Shown piece after piece: positions 29,736 through 38,340 of a stretch of 64,000 nt of DNA. The notes beneath the pieces are model-generated. The model was not told where the DNA came from, made no database searches, and saw only the letters and a list, made by a program, of their open reading frames with translations. Position 1 is the first letter of the stretch; each line of letters starts with the position of its first letter. The translations under genes and the position numbers were made by a program. This DNA comes from Comamonadaceae bacterium 2PF (GTDB lineage: Bacteria; Pseudomonadota; Gammaproteobacteria; Burkholderiales; Burkholderiaceae_C): the NCBI GenBank assembly GCA_005502875.1, contig SCMV01000005.1, forward strand, positions 1-64,000, read 5' to 3'.

Positions 29736-30979
29736 ACACCATGCCCACCCGTCAAAGCGCTGAAGGCGACAGTCAGCGCTTTTCCATCAAAGGGCGGGTG
29801 GTGGATGCAAGCGCGCCAGACATGCAGGATCTGCTGGCACACGTGTACGAGACCCCCGAACGTCCCCGATGTCTGTGTGTTCCTGGTGGTGTGGAGATGT
29901 ACGTGGCGCGGCACCGTCAGTTCGTTGTCAAGCGCATGCCGGAAACCGGGTGTCGACATCACCCATCGTGCCCATCCTTCGAGCCAGAGTGGCAACAATC
30001 AGGTCTGGGCGAATTGGTGGGCGAGGCTGTTCTGGAGATGGTGCCTGGGCAGATTCAACTGCGTGTGGACTTTCCGTGGGTTCGCATGGTGGGGCGTAGC
30101 TTGGTAAGAGGTGAAACGCATGACGTGAACGAGGTGGAAGCACCCAGGCGGCGCATGAGCCTGCATGCCCTGATGCACTTCCTGTTCGAGCGGGCAGGCT
30201 TCAACCGATGGAGCCCGGCCATGGAGGGCAAGCGCAATCAAGGTGTCCTGCACAAATACCTGATGAATGCGGCCGAGGACGTGATGGTCAAGGGCGTTGG
30301 GCTGAGTGAGCGCTTGTATGTGCCCGAGCCCTTCAGCGAAGCCAGCAAATTCGAGGTAGCTCAGCGCCGTCGTAACAAGCTGGCGGTCTTGCATCCGCAC
30401 GAAGGGCAAAGCCCTCTGGCTGTGGTCATCGGAGAATTCAAGGTCAGCGAGGTAACGGCCCTGGGGCGACGTGTTTGGATCAAGCACATGCCCGATGCAC
30501 CCCTGCTGGTGGTCACCAAGACCTGGGAGCGCATTGAGCGGGTCTTCGCGCCATTGTTTGAAGCCCGTGACGCCGACAGCGGATACAAGGTACGTTTGGT
30601 GCTGGCGGTACTGATCCGCGCTCGCCGTGAGCACACCTATGAAATTGATGCGGCCAGTTTGATGTTGACCAGCGAGCACTGGATCCCGGTGGAGGGTGTG
30701 CATGAACTGCCTCTGGTGCATGAACTCGTGGCTCAGGGCAGGCGCTTTGTCAAACCGCTGCGTTACGACGCCAGGAGCGCCGCTGCGTTTCCCAATGCGT
30801 TGCTCTTGGACGCGGGACCATTGCCGCTGCCTTTGCATGTCATCAGCGCATTCATGCCCCCGAAGGATCGGGCGGAAAAAGAACGCGTCTTGCGGACGTC
30901 CGGTGTTTCATCCTGGCTCTGGTGGAGTGGCGAAGAGATGCCCGCGTTGCCAGAGACAGTGACTTCCAGGAGTCATTGA
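29732..30979 (+). CDS. DUF1173 domain protein
   Basis: A 415-residue soluble protein with the DUF1173 opening RPRCLCVPGGVEMYVARH and RMPETGCRHHPSCPSFEP, which looks like a Cys/His metal-binding cluster. The rest is alpha/beta. The family is confined to ICEs and plasmids; function is unknown. GTG 29732 overlaps the upstream stop; an ATG three codons in (29741) is an alternative. Confidence 0.8.
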   Translation: MNTMPTRQSAEGDSQRFSIKGRVVDASAPDMQDLLAHVYETPERPRCLCVPGGVEMYVARHRQFVVKRMPETGCRHHPSCPSFEPEWQQSGLGELVGEAVLEMVPGQIQLRVDFPWVRMVGRSLVRGETHDVNEVEAPRRRMSLHALMHFLFERAGFNRWSPAMEGKRNQGVLHKYLMNAAEDVMVKGVGLSERLYVPEPFSEASKFEVAQRRRNKLAVLHPHEGQSPLAVVIGEFKVSEVTALGRRVWIKHMPDAPLLVVTKTWERIERVFAPLFEARDADSGYKVRLVLAVLIRARREHTYEIDAASLMLTSEHWIPVEGVHELPLVHELVAQGRRFVKPLRYDARSAAAFPNALLLDAGPLPLPLHVISAFMPPKDRAEKERVLRTSGVSSWLWWSGEEMPALPETVTSRSH

Positions 30980-31070
30980 GCGAACCTCGGCCATATGGGC
31001 TCCGATGACCACCGTCTTGAGTCCTTCCAAGGTTGAGATTAACATTGGTCAGATGATCAACGGGTGTCGA

Positions 31071-31523
31071 TCAACGGCGTTTGCCGTGGCTTGCTGAGAC
31101 ATGTTGTCGAGCTGTCTGCTGCTCAAGAGTCTCCCCCTGGCCAAGTCCACTCAAGATGCCGCAATGCGCGACATCTTTTGCCTGAGCACATTGCCCCCGC
31201 AGTGCCACCAGTTGTTTTTTCAAGGCGGTCAGCTCTCGAATCCGTTGGGCCACGTGTTCGATGTGCTCATCCAGCACGTTGTTCACGGCCTCACAACTCT
31301 CGTTGGGGGCTGCCTGGAGCGCCAGCAGAGCCCGAATTTCATCCAGGGCCATGTCCAGTGATCGACAGTGGCGAATAAAGGCTAGACGTTCGACGTGGGG
31401 CCCTTCATAGATCCGGTAGTTGCTGATGGTGCGTGAAGGCTTTGGAAGCAGGCCCTCGCGCTCGTAGAAGCGAATCGTTTCCACAGGGGTGCCAGACTGG
31501 GCTGACAAGTCACCTATTTTCAT
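31071..31523 (-). CDS. cadR: CadR/PbrR-type MerR regulator
   Basis: A 150-residue regulator: HTH (MKIGDLSAQSGTPVETIRFYEREGLLPKPSR), NYRIY wing, dimer helix, and the Cd/Pb/Zn-sensing cysteines in NESCEAVNNVLDEH (start of dimer helix) and CAQAKDVAHCGIL (C-terminal loop). This three-Cys layout is that of CadR and PbrR. It is divergent from cadA with a 78-bp gap that holds the promoter at 31565. It is the only CadR-like gene in the window, while four matching operators exist. Confidence 0.88.
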   Translation of the reverse strand: MKIGDLSAQSGTPVETIRFYEREGLLPKPSRTISNYRIYEGPHVERLAFIRHCRSLDMALDEIRALLALQAAPNESCEAVNNVLDEHIEHVAQRIRELTALKKQLVALRGQCAQAKDVAHCGILSGLGQGETLEQQTARQHVSASHGKRR

Positions 31524-31564
31524 GGCGGGTTCCTGTTGGCAAGCAGATACGGCCATATTACCGC

Positions 31565-31595
31565 TTGACTCTGTACCTACTTCAGGGTTTCAAAT
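31565..31595 (+). promoter_or_regulatory. CadR-type promoter of cadA
   Basis: -35 TTGACT, 19-bp spacer (CTGTACC...TTCAGGGTT) and -10 TCAAAT. It lies between the divergent cadR and cadA starts, the classical place for a MerR-family operator. Confidence 0.85.
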
Positions 31596-31601
31596 ACGGT
31601 C

Positions 31602-33845
31602 ATGACCACGCCCCGAACCACATCGCCCGAAAACACCAGCCCCTCAGCTTGCGAGAATCACAGTTGCGGATGCGCAGGGGCATCCACTGCGGCGGCGATC
31701 TCGCCCAAACCCCCGGACGCTGGGTGGACCATGTTCCACATCGCCTCTATGGACTGTTCCTCAGAGGAAGCGGAAATCCGCCGCGCTGTGGATGCCATCC
31801 CCGGCATCAGGGCACTGAGGTTTCAACTGAGCGCTCGGACGCTGGACATCCAGGCCACGGAGCAGGCGTTGCGCCAGGCACTGCAAGCCATTCGCAAAGC
31901 GGGGTTTGATCCCCAACCTCTGCTTGCAACGCAGACCAAAACACCAAGCGAACACAATGCCCATGATGAGCACAGTGGAAGTGAGGGTGGGTCTAGGCTA
32001 ATCTGGGCTTTGGGCCTGGCCATCGCAGCGGAGTGCATCGGCTTTTTCGCGCCTGATACTGCTTTGTTCAAGGCGATCGGTCTTGCGGTCGCAGCCGGTG
32101 CCATCGCGCTGGCTGGCCTGGGCACCTACCGCAAAGGCTTGTGGGCTTTGCGCCAAGGCAAGCTCAACATCAATGCCTTGATGACGGTGGCGGTTACCGG
32201 TGCCTTCGTCATTGGTCAATGGCCTGAGGCGGCCATGGTGATGGCCCTCTACGCCATCGCTGAGTTGATCGAGGCTCGGTCGGTCGATCGGGCACGCAAC
32301 GCCATCAAAGGCTTGCTGGATCTGGCCCCGCAGCAGGCCATGGTGCAACAGGCAGATGGACAGTGGACAGTGGTGCCTGTCGATCAGGTCGAACTGGGCA
32401 GCCTTGTTCGCATTCGCCCAGGCGAGCGTGTGCCATTGGATGGCACCGTGGTTCAGGGCAACAGCGCGATCAACCAGGCACCCGTCACTGGAGAAAGCAT
32501 CCCGGTCGACAAGGAAGCTGGGGACCCGGTGTTTGCCGGAACCATCAACGAAACTGGCGAGATCGTCTTCAAGGTGACGGCGTCCGCATCGAACACGACC
32601 TTGGCACGCATCATCCATGCGGTCGAAGAAGCGCAAGGCACGCGCGCGCCCACTCAGCGATTTGTTGATCGCTTTGCAGCTTTGTACACCCCCGCCGTGT
32701 TTGTGATTGCCGTGGCGGTTGCGGTGTTGACACCCTGGCTGATGGGCTGGAGTTGGATGCAGTCGATCTACAAGGCGCTGGTGCTGCTGGTCATCGCATG
32801 CCCCTGCGCCTTGGTGATTTCAACGCCTGTGACCGTGGTCAGCGCACTGGCAGCCGCAGCGCGCCGAGGGATCTTGATCAAGGGAGGCACCTATCTGGAG
32901 GATGCGCGCAATCTGCGTGTGATCGCGCTGGACAAAACGGGCACCATCACAGAAGGAAAGCCGAAGTTGGTGGTGTGGGAGGCCCTTCAGGGTAATCGAG
33001 ATGCCATCGCTCAGTTGGCATCTGGTTTGGCCTCTCGATCAGATCACCCAGTCTCGCAAGCCATAGCCCAAGGCTTGACGGCAGAGCCCCTGGCGTTTGA
33101 AAACTTTGAGGCTCTGCCTGGACGAGGTGTACGGGGGCGACGTGAAGCCACGACTTATGTGCTGGGCAACCACCGCTTGATCGAAGAGCGTGGGCAGTGC
33201 AGCCCCGAACTGGAGGCCAAACTTCTGGCCCAAGAGCATGCGGGACGCAGCGTGACACTGCTGGCCAGTGATCAAGGTGTATTGGCGTTGTTCGCAGTGG
33301 CCGACACCATCAAGGAGTCGTCTCGCCAAGCGGTCGCTGAACTCAAAGCACTTGGCGTGCGTCCGGTCATGCTCACGGGCGACAACGACGCAACCGCTCA
33401 AACAATTGCCAAGCAGGCAGGTGTTGATGACGCCCGAGGCAACCTTCTGCCCGAAGACAAGTTGCAAGCCATCGAGCGATTGCGGGCGGAGCATGGGCTG
33501 AGCGCCATGACTGGCGATGGCATCAACGACGCGCCTGCGTTGGCGAAGGCGGACATCGGCATTGCGATGGGCGGCGCGGGCACCGACACGGCCATGGAGG
33601 CCGCCGACGTGGTCATCATGAACGATGACCTGCGCCGCATCCCTGAGTTGATTCGCTTGTCTCGCCTGACACATGCTGTGCTGTGGCAAAACATTTCCCT
33701 GGCGCTGGGCATCAAGGCGGTGTTTCTTGTGCTGGCGGTGTTTGGACACGCCTCGATGTGGATGGCTGTGTTTGCCGACATGGGGGCCAGTTTGCTGGTC
33801 GTGGCCAATGGCTTGCGCCTGTTGCGGGCTCGCACGAGCCCATGA
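31602..33845 (+). CDS. cadA: CadA/ZntA-type Cd/Zn/Pb P-type ATPase
   Basis: A 747-residue P1B-type ATPase that exports divalent soft metals from the cytoplasm. A Cys-containing N-terminus (SACENHSCGCA) is followed by a degenerate HMA domain (SMDCSSEE), the TGES loop, the membrane motif ACPCALVISTP (Cys-Pro-Cys, near residue 400), the phosphorylation site DKTGT, and [23 protein letters not shown] with the N-terminal CSSEE points to Zn/Cd/Pb rather than Cu. Operon: cadA, czcI copy 2, then a small lipoprotein. Confidence 0.94.
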   Translation: MTTPRTTSPENTSPSACENHSCGCAGASTAAAISPKPPDAGWTMFHIASMDCSSEEAEIRRAVDAIPGIRALRFQLSARTLDIQATEQALRQALQAIRKAGFDPQPLLATQTKTPSEHNAHDEHSGSEGGSRLIWALGLAIAAECIGFFAPDTALFKAIGLAVAAGAIALAGLGTYRKGLWALRQGKLNINALMTVAVTGAFVIGQWPEAAMVMALYAIAELIEARSVDRARNAIKGLLDLAPQQAMVQQADGQWTVVPVDQVELGSLVRIRPGERVPLDGTVVQGNSAINQAPVTGESIPVDKEAGDPVFAGTINETGEIVFKVTASASNTTLARIIHAVEEAQGTRAPTQRFVDRFAALYTPAVFVIAVAVAVLTPWLMGWSWMQSIYKALVLLVIACPCALVISTPVTVVSALAAAARRGILIKGGTYLEDARNLRVIALDKTGTITEGKPKLVVWEALQGNRDAIAQLASGLASRSDHPVSQAIAQGLTAEPLAFENFEALPGRGVRGRREATTYVLGNHRLIEERGQCSPELEAKLLAQEHAGRSVTLLASDQGVLALFAVADTIKESSRQAVAELKALGVRPVMLTGDNDATAQTIAKQAGVDDARGNLLPEDKLQAIERLRAEHGLSAMTGDGINDAPALAKADIGIAMGGAGTDTAMEAADVVIMNDDLRRIPELIRLSRLTHAVLWQNISLALGIKAVFLVLAVFGHASMWMAVFADMGASLLVVANGLRLLRARTSP

Positions 33846-33890
33846 GAAAACACTTCGTAGTCACGGACATTGGTCGATATACTGCGGACC

Positions 33891-34244
33891 ATGCGCCGGT
33901 TGATTGCCATTCTTTTGATGATCGTGCTGCCACTCCAATTGAGTTGGGCTGTGGCGGCCACGTACTGTCAAGATGAGCAAGATCCCGGTGCCCAGCATTT
34001 TGGTCACCACGTGCATTCACACCAAGACCGCGCGGATACAGGCAAGCACCCGACCAAAATCACCCAAAAGGCTGAGAACGATTGTGGCTGCTCTGGTCAC
34101 CTGTGCAGCGCCCATCTGCTTCCCGTGGGTCTTGTGTTTGGTCAAGCTCAACGACTGAGCAGCAGTTCGTCCTTGGAAACCCACCTTCATCCAACATCCG
34201 ATCCGCCTCGGATCGAGCGCCCCAACTGGATCGACTCCCTCTGA
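33891..34244 (+). CDS. CzcI-type periplasmic protein (copy 2)
   Basis: A 117-residue exported protein. Signal peptide MRRLIAILLMIVLPLQLSWAVAA, then YCQDEQDPGAQHFGHHVHSHQD, which matches the czcI at 2064 in order and spacing, then CGCSGHLCSAHLL. The ending RIERPNWIDSL parallels the copy at 41571 (PDRPNWSNLA). ATG 33891 is chosen by that match. It lies 46 bp after cadA, an unusual partner for a CzcI protein. Confidence 0.78.
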   Translation: MRRLIAILLMIVLPLQLSWAVAATYCQDEQDPGAQHFGHHVHSHQDRADTGKHPTKITQKAENDCGCSGHLCSAHLLPVGLVFGQAQRLSSSSSLETHLHPTSDPPRIERPNWIDSL

Positions 34245-34358
34245 TTCGACGGGGCCGTTCTGATGAATTGTCATTGAGATGACACGCCAGCAGGCGTAGA
34301 TCTTTCAGCTTCCGGCTCGTCGAACCCACCCCGTTGTGTGTTTCATCAGGAGCCGATC

Positions 34359-34730
34359 ATGAACAAATTCACTCTGACCTGTGTGCTCACAGGTATTTCA
34401 TTGCTGACAACCGCGTGCTCTACGCTTGACTACGAGCCCTATGGGTACCGGGAAGGATGGCGCCGATCACAAATCATGGAAATTGGTCAAGCCAAAACCA
34501 TGATGCAGCGAGTCGCCAAAGACTGCCGAACAGAGTTGGGTGCCGATGCACCCTATGCCCGCTACGCCGTTGCGTCCTACAGCTACGGAGGCAGTCCGAA
34601 TCTGAGGGCTAAACGTGTCGTCGCCGTTCCGAATGCCATGAATCTGAACGTTGGGGATTGGGTGTATGTCAACATCACCGATTGCCAGCAGCCTTTGAAA
34701 CGGGTCGATCAAAGAAAGATGCTGGACTGA
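34359..34730 (+). CDS. Small lipoprotein of unknown family (copy 1)
   Basis: A 123-residue lipoprotein: signal MNKFTLTCVLTGISLLTTAC with lipobox LTTAC. The mature part has GWRRSQ, DCRTELGAD, AVASYSYGGSPNLRAKR, VAVPN and VGDWVYVNITDC. An AGGAG site precedes ATG 34359. A paralogue at 46714 keeps all these motifs, including two Cys. Proteins like this may bind metal or brace the envelope; no function is known to me. Confidence 0.72.
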   Translation: MNKFTLTCVLTGISLLTTACSTLDYEPYGYREGWRRSQIMEIGQAKTMMQRVAKDCRTELGADAPYARYAVASYSYGGSPNLRAKRVVAVPNAMNLNVGDWVYVNITDCQQPLKRVDQRKMLD

Positions 34731-34737
34731 TCAGACT

Positions 34738-34765
34738 GGCCTGTTGAATAGGTTTTCAACAGGCC
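34738..34765. terminator. Bidirectional terminator between convergent genes
   Basis: Stem GGCCTGTTGAA/TTCAACAGGCC with a short loop, T-rich on both sides (ATTTCC on the plus side). It lies 8 bp past the lipoprotein stop and just before the stop of the convergent gene at 34775. Confidence 0.7.
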
Positions 34766-34774
34766 ATTTCCACA

Positions 34775-35176
34775 TTACTTGATCGCGAACCGGACGTTGA
34801 TCGGTTTTTTGCCTGCCAGCGTCACCAGCGCCACCACCTTGGTGCCGCTCTTGATCGCAAAGTTGCCCATGGCTTGCAGGTGAGAGTCACCTGCCGGTGA
34901 CAAGGTCACCGATGTCTTCTCAGCGCCATTGAGCAAGGTCAACTTGGCTGTGGCGCCTTTGGCGCTGGCCGGTTTGCCGTGATCCCTCACGTGCAAGGCA
35001 ATTTGATCTGGCTTGGCCACCAACTCGAAGTCCATGTCCTTGGCCTCGGTGACGATGCCACCGTGGAGGGACTGATGCTCATGGCCATGCTCATGGCCGT
35101 GGTTGTGCTCGTCGCCAGCTTGTGCGCCAAAGGCCAAGGCCAGCAGGGAAGAAGCAATGATGTGGTGAATGCGCAT
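34775..35176 (-). CDS. His-rich small periplasmic protein (copy 2)
   Basis: A 133-residue exported protein: signal peptide, His patch ([19 protein letters not shown]), then [22 protein letters not shown] and the end LVTLAGKKPINVRFAIK. It matches the protein at 11915 over its whole length. It is the last gene of the seven-gene RND operon. It is likely a periplasmic metal binder that feeds or spares the pump (inference). Confidence 0.78.
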   Translation of the reverse strand: MRIHHIIASSLLALAFGAQAGDEHNHGHEHGHEHQSLHGGIVTEAKDMDFELVAKPDQIALHVRDHGKPASAKGATAKLTLLNGAEKTSVTLSPAGDSHLQAMGNFAIKSGTKVVALVTLAGKKPINVRFAIK

Positions 35177-35206
35177 GGGAATGTCCTTTCAGTTGAGGTG
35201 AATGAA

Positions 35207-38200
35207 TCAGTAAACTTCGGCGCTCTTGTCACCGAGCAGGCGCTCGGCATCGCGTCGGCCAAACAGCCAGAACATGGCCGGGGTCAGGAAGGTGTCCAGC
35301 AAGGTTGAGCTGATCAAGCCTGAGAAGATCACCACCGCCACGGGGTGCAGGATCTCGGTGCCAGGCCGCTCGGCCTCGAACAACAGGGGTGCCAGCGCGA
35401 AGGCGGTCACCAGAGCGGTCATCAACACCGGGCTGAGCCGCTCCATCGAGCCGCGCAAGATCATCGCGTGGTCAAAACGTTCGCCTTCGAGTCGCATCAG
35501 GTTCAGGTAGTGGCTGACCTTGAGGATGCCGTTGCGCACCGAGATGCCCGCCAAGGTGATGAAGCCGATCAAGGCTGCCACCGACAGGGGCTGTCCTGCC
35601 AGCCACAAGCCCAGCACCGCACCCACCAGGGCCAGCGGGATGTTGGCCATGATCAGCGCAGCCAGGTTGGCTGATTTGTAGCGGGTGTAGAGCACCACGA
35701 ACATCAGCACCAGCGACACCATGGAGAGCAGGCCGACCAGTCGGCTGGCTTCTTCCTGTGCCTGAAACTGCCCGCCCAGGGTCACGAAGTAGCCTTCAGG
35801 CAAAGGCGTGGTGGCCACCACCTTGCGGATGTCGGCCACCACGTCTGACAAGGCTCGCCCTTGCGCATTGGCAGACAAGACGATGCGGCGTTTGCCGTCG
35901 TCGCGGCTGATCTGGTTGGGGCCATCGCTGTCTTCGATCGTGGCGATCTTGGACAGGGGGATCCGCCCGGTTGGTGTCTCCAGCATGATCTGACCCAGCC
36001 CCTGCAAGGTGCGGGCGCGCTCTGGCAGGCGAACCACCAGGGCAAAGCGACGGCTGCCTTCCACCACCTGGGTGACCTTTTCCCCCTCCACCAAGCTTTG
36101 GAGCACCGCCAGGATCTGAGGCGTTGGCACGCCGTACTGCGCCGCTGCGTCGTAATCCACCCGCACCTTGATTTGAGGTGCGAGCACCTGCTTTTCAATC
36201 TCCAGGTCTGCCAGGCCGGGCACTTGCGCCAACTTGCCGCGTAAAGCGTCGGCCTGCCCCCTCAAGGTGTCAAGGTCTTCACCGAACAGCTTGATGGCGA
36301 TTTGCGAGCGCACCCCTGAGAGCATGTGGTCGATGCGGTGCGAAATCGGCTGCCCGATGGCAATGGCCGCGGGCAGCATCGACAGGCGCGAACGGATGTC
36401 GGCTTTGACCTCGTCCATGCTGCGCGTGAGCTCGGACGCTGGCAGCAGGCCGACATCCAATTCACTGACGTGCACGCCTTCTGCGTGTTCATCCAGCTCC
36501 GCCCGGCCACTGCGACGACCCACGTGAGTGACTTCAGGCACCTTTCGCACCAGTACCTCGGCCTGGCTGGCCAGGGCAGATGATTCGGCCAAGGTCACGC
36601 CGGGGTTCAAGCGCAAGCCGATCAGCAGCGTTCCCTCGTTGAATGGCGGCAGAAAGGTGGTGGCAAAGAAGGGCACCGCCACGGCCGACAAGACTGCCGC
36701 CAGTCCACCGGCCAGCAATGCCGACCTGGGTGCGCTCAAAACGGCCTGCAAAGCCTTGCGGTAACGCGCTTTCAGCCAGGCCAGCACGCGGGTGTCATCG
36801 TGGTCCAGGCTCTTCATGCGTGGCAACAGGTAGGAGGCCAGAACCGGCGTCACAGTGACCGAGACCAGCAGCGAAGCCATGGTCGAGACGATGAACGCAA
36901 TGCCCAGGGGCACGAACAAGCGCCCCTCGATGCCGGGCAGCGCAAACAAGGGCAGGAACACCAGGACGATGATGGCCGTTGCGTACAGGATGCCCGAGCG
37001 AACCTCCATCGAGGCCAGCTTGACCACCTCCAGCATGGGCATGCGCTCCGCCTCGGGCTTTTGGCGCTCAAGCTTGAGGCGGCGCAACACGTTCTCGACG
37101 TCCACCACTGCGTCGTCAACCAGGCCGCCGATGGCGATGGCCAGGCCGCCCAGCGTCATCGTGTTGATCGACAGACCGAAGTACCGGAACACCAGTGCCG
37201 TGACAAAGATGGACACCGGGATGGCGGTCAGCGCAATGATGGTAGGGCGCAGCGTGCCCAGAAAAACGAACAAAATGACCGCCACGAAAACGGACGCACC
37301 GATCAGCTTGCCTTGCAGCGTGGTCACCGAGGCTTCGATGAAACTGGCCTGGCGGAAAGTGACGCGAGGCGCCTCCATGCCGACAGGCAGGGAGGTCTTC
37401 ATCTCGCCCAGCGCCGCCTCAATGGTGCGGGTCAAACCAATGGTGTCTGCGGTCGGCTGCTTCTGAATCCCGAGGATGACGGCTGGCTTGCCCTCAAAGC
37501 CTGCATCACCACGCTTGAGCGCAGGCGCAAAGCTCACATCGGCCACCTGGCGCAACCGGATGGCCTGTCCATTGCGGGCCGTCAGAGCCAGGTTCTTCAG
37601 GTCATCCAGGCGCGAGGTGCGGCCCAAATGACGGATCAGGTATTCGCGGCCATTGAGCTCCATGAACCCGCCCGAACTGTTTGAAGAGAACCCCCGCAGC
37701 GCACCCTCCAGTTGGTCGTGCGTGATGTCCAGCTCCGCCATGCGAACAGTGTTGGGTTGCACCTGGAACTGGCGCACCTCACCGCCAATTGGGATGACCT
37801 GGGCGACTCCTGGGATGGCCATCAACCGAGGCCTGAGCACCCAATCTGCATATTCGCGCACCGCCATGGGTGAAGTCTTTGCGAGATCGATGGGAATGGC
37901 GACCTGCATGATCTCGCCCATGATGGAGCTGATGGGCCCCATCCTGGGCGTGATGCCTTCGGGCAAGCCTTCTTCCATGGAGGTCAAGCGCTCTGACACC
38001 ATCTGCCGAGCTCGGAAGATCTCGGTGCTCCAGTCAAAGGTGACGTAGATGAAGGACAGGCCTGCGCTGGAGGTCGAGCGCACGCTCTCCACCCCCGGCA
38101 GGCCATTCATCGTGGTCTCCAGCGGGAAGGTGATCAGTTGCTCCACCTCTTCGGCGGCCATGCCGCCCGCTTCCGTCATGATGGTGACGGTTGGTTTGTT

Positions 38201-38326
38201 GAGATCAGGAAACACATCCACCGGCGTGCGTGTGAGCGTGAAGGCCCCGTAGGCCATCAGCACCGCCGCAGCGATGAGAACGAGCAGCCGGTTGGCCAGG
38301 CTGCTTTCGAGTAGCCACTTGAACAT
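35207..38326 (-). CDS. Heavy-metal RND efflux pump, non-CzcA subgroup
   Basis: A full-length 1039-residue HME-RND pump. It has RND repeats, TM1 near residues 12-32, and TM4 motif LAIAIGGLVDDAVVDVEN. D404/D405 and E411 are present, but the position matching CzcA D402 is Ala398. The subgroup therefore differs from Zn/Co/Cd CzcA (DFG-x3-DGA) and resembles VDDA-type pumps with poorly known substrates. It is encoded after its own adaptor, a His-rich protein and an outer-membrane factor. Confidence 0.9.
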   Translation of the reverse strand: MFKWLLESSLANRLLVLIAAAVLMAYGAFTLTRTPVDVFPDLNKPTVTIMTEAGGMAAEEVEQLITFPLETTMNGLPGVESVRSTSSAGLSFIYVTFDWSTEIFRARQMVSERLTSMEEGLPEGITPRMGPISSIMGEIMQVAIPIDLAKTSPMAVREYADWVLRPRLMAIPGVAQVIPIGGEVRQFQVQPNTVRMAELDITHDQLEGALRGFSSNSSGGFMELNGREYLIRHLGRTSRLDDLKNLALTARNGQAIRLRQVADVSFAPALKRGDAGFEGKPAVILGIQKQPTADTIGLTRTIEAALGEMKTSLPVGMEAPRVTFRQASFIEASVTTLQGKLIGASVFVAVILFVFLGTLRPTIIALTAIPVSIFVTALVFRYFGLSINTMTLGGLAIAIGGLVDDAVVDVENVLRRLKLERQKPEAERMPMLEVVKLASMEVRSGILYATAIIVLVFLPLFALPGIEGRLFVPLGIAFIVSTMASLLVSVTVTPVLASYLLPRMKSLDHDDTRVLAWLKARYRKALQAVLSAPRSALLAGGLAAVLSAVAVPFFATTFLPPFNEGTLLIGLRLNPGVTLAESSALASQAEVLVRKVPEVTHVGRRSGRAELDEHAEGVHVSELDVGLLPASELTRSMDEVKADIRSRLSMLPAAIAIGQPISHRIDHMLSGVRSQIAIKLFGEDLDTLRGQADALRGKLAQVPGLADLEIEKQVLAPQIKVRVDYDAAAQYGVPTPQILAVLQSLVEGEKVTQVVEGSRRFALVVRLPERARTLQGLGQIMLETPTGRIPLSKIATIEDSDGPNQISRDDGKRRIVLSANAQGRALSDVVADIRKVVATTPLPEGYFVTLGGQFQAQEEASRLVGLLSMVSLVLMFVVLYTRYKSANLAALIMANIPLALVGAVLGLWLAGQPLSVAALIGFITLAGISVRNGILKVSHYLNLMRLEGERFDHAMILRGSMERLSPVLMTALVTAFALAPLLFEAERPGTEILHPVAVVIFSGLISSTLLDTFLTPAMFWLFGRRDAERLLGDKSAEVY

Positions 38327-38340
38327 GATGCGTGGCCCTT

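Noticed and set aside
36800-37684. A 294-codon forward frame opposite the RND pump
   Set aside because: Shadow frame dominated by Gln, Arg, His and Asp; the pump on the other strand is certain.
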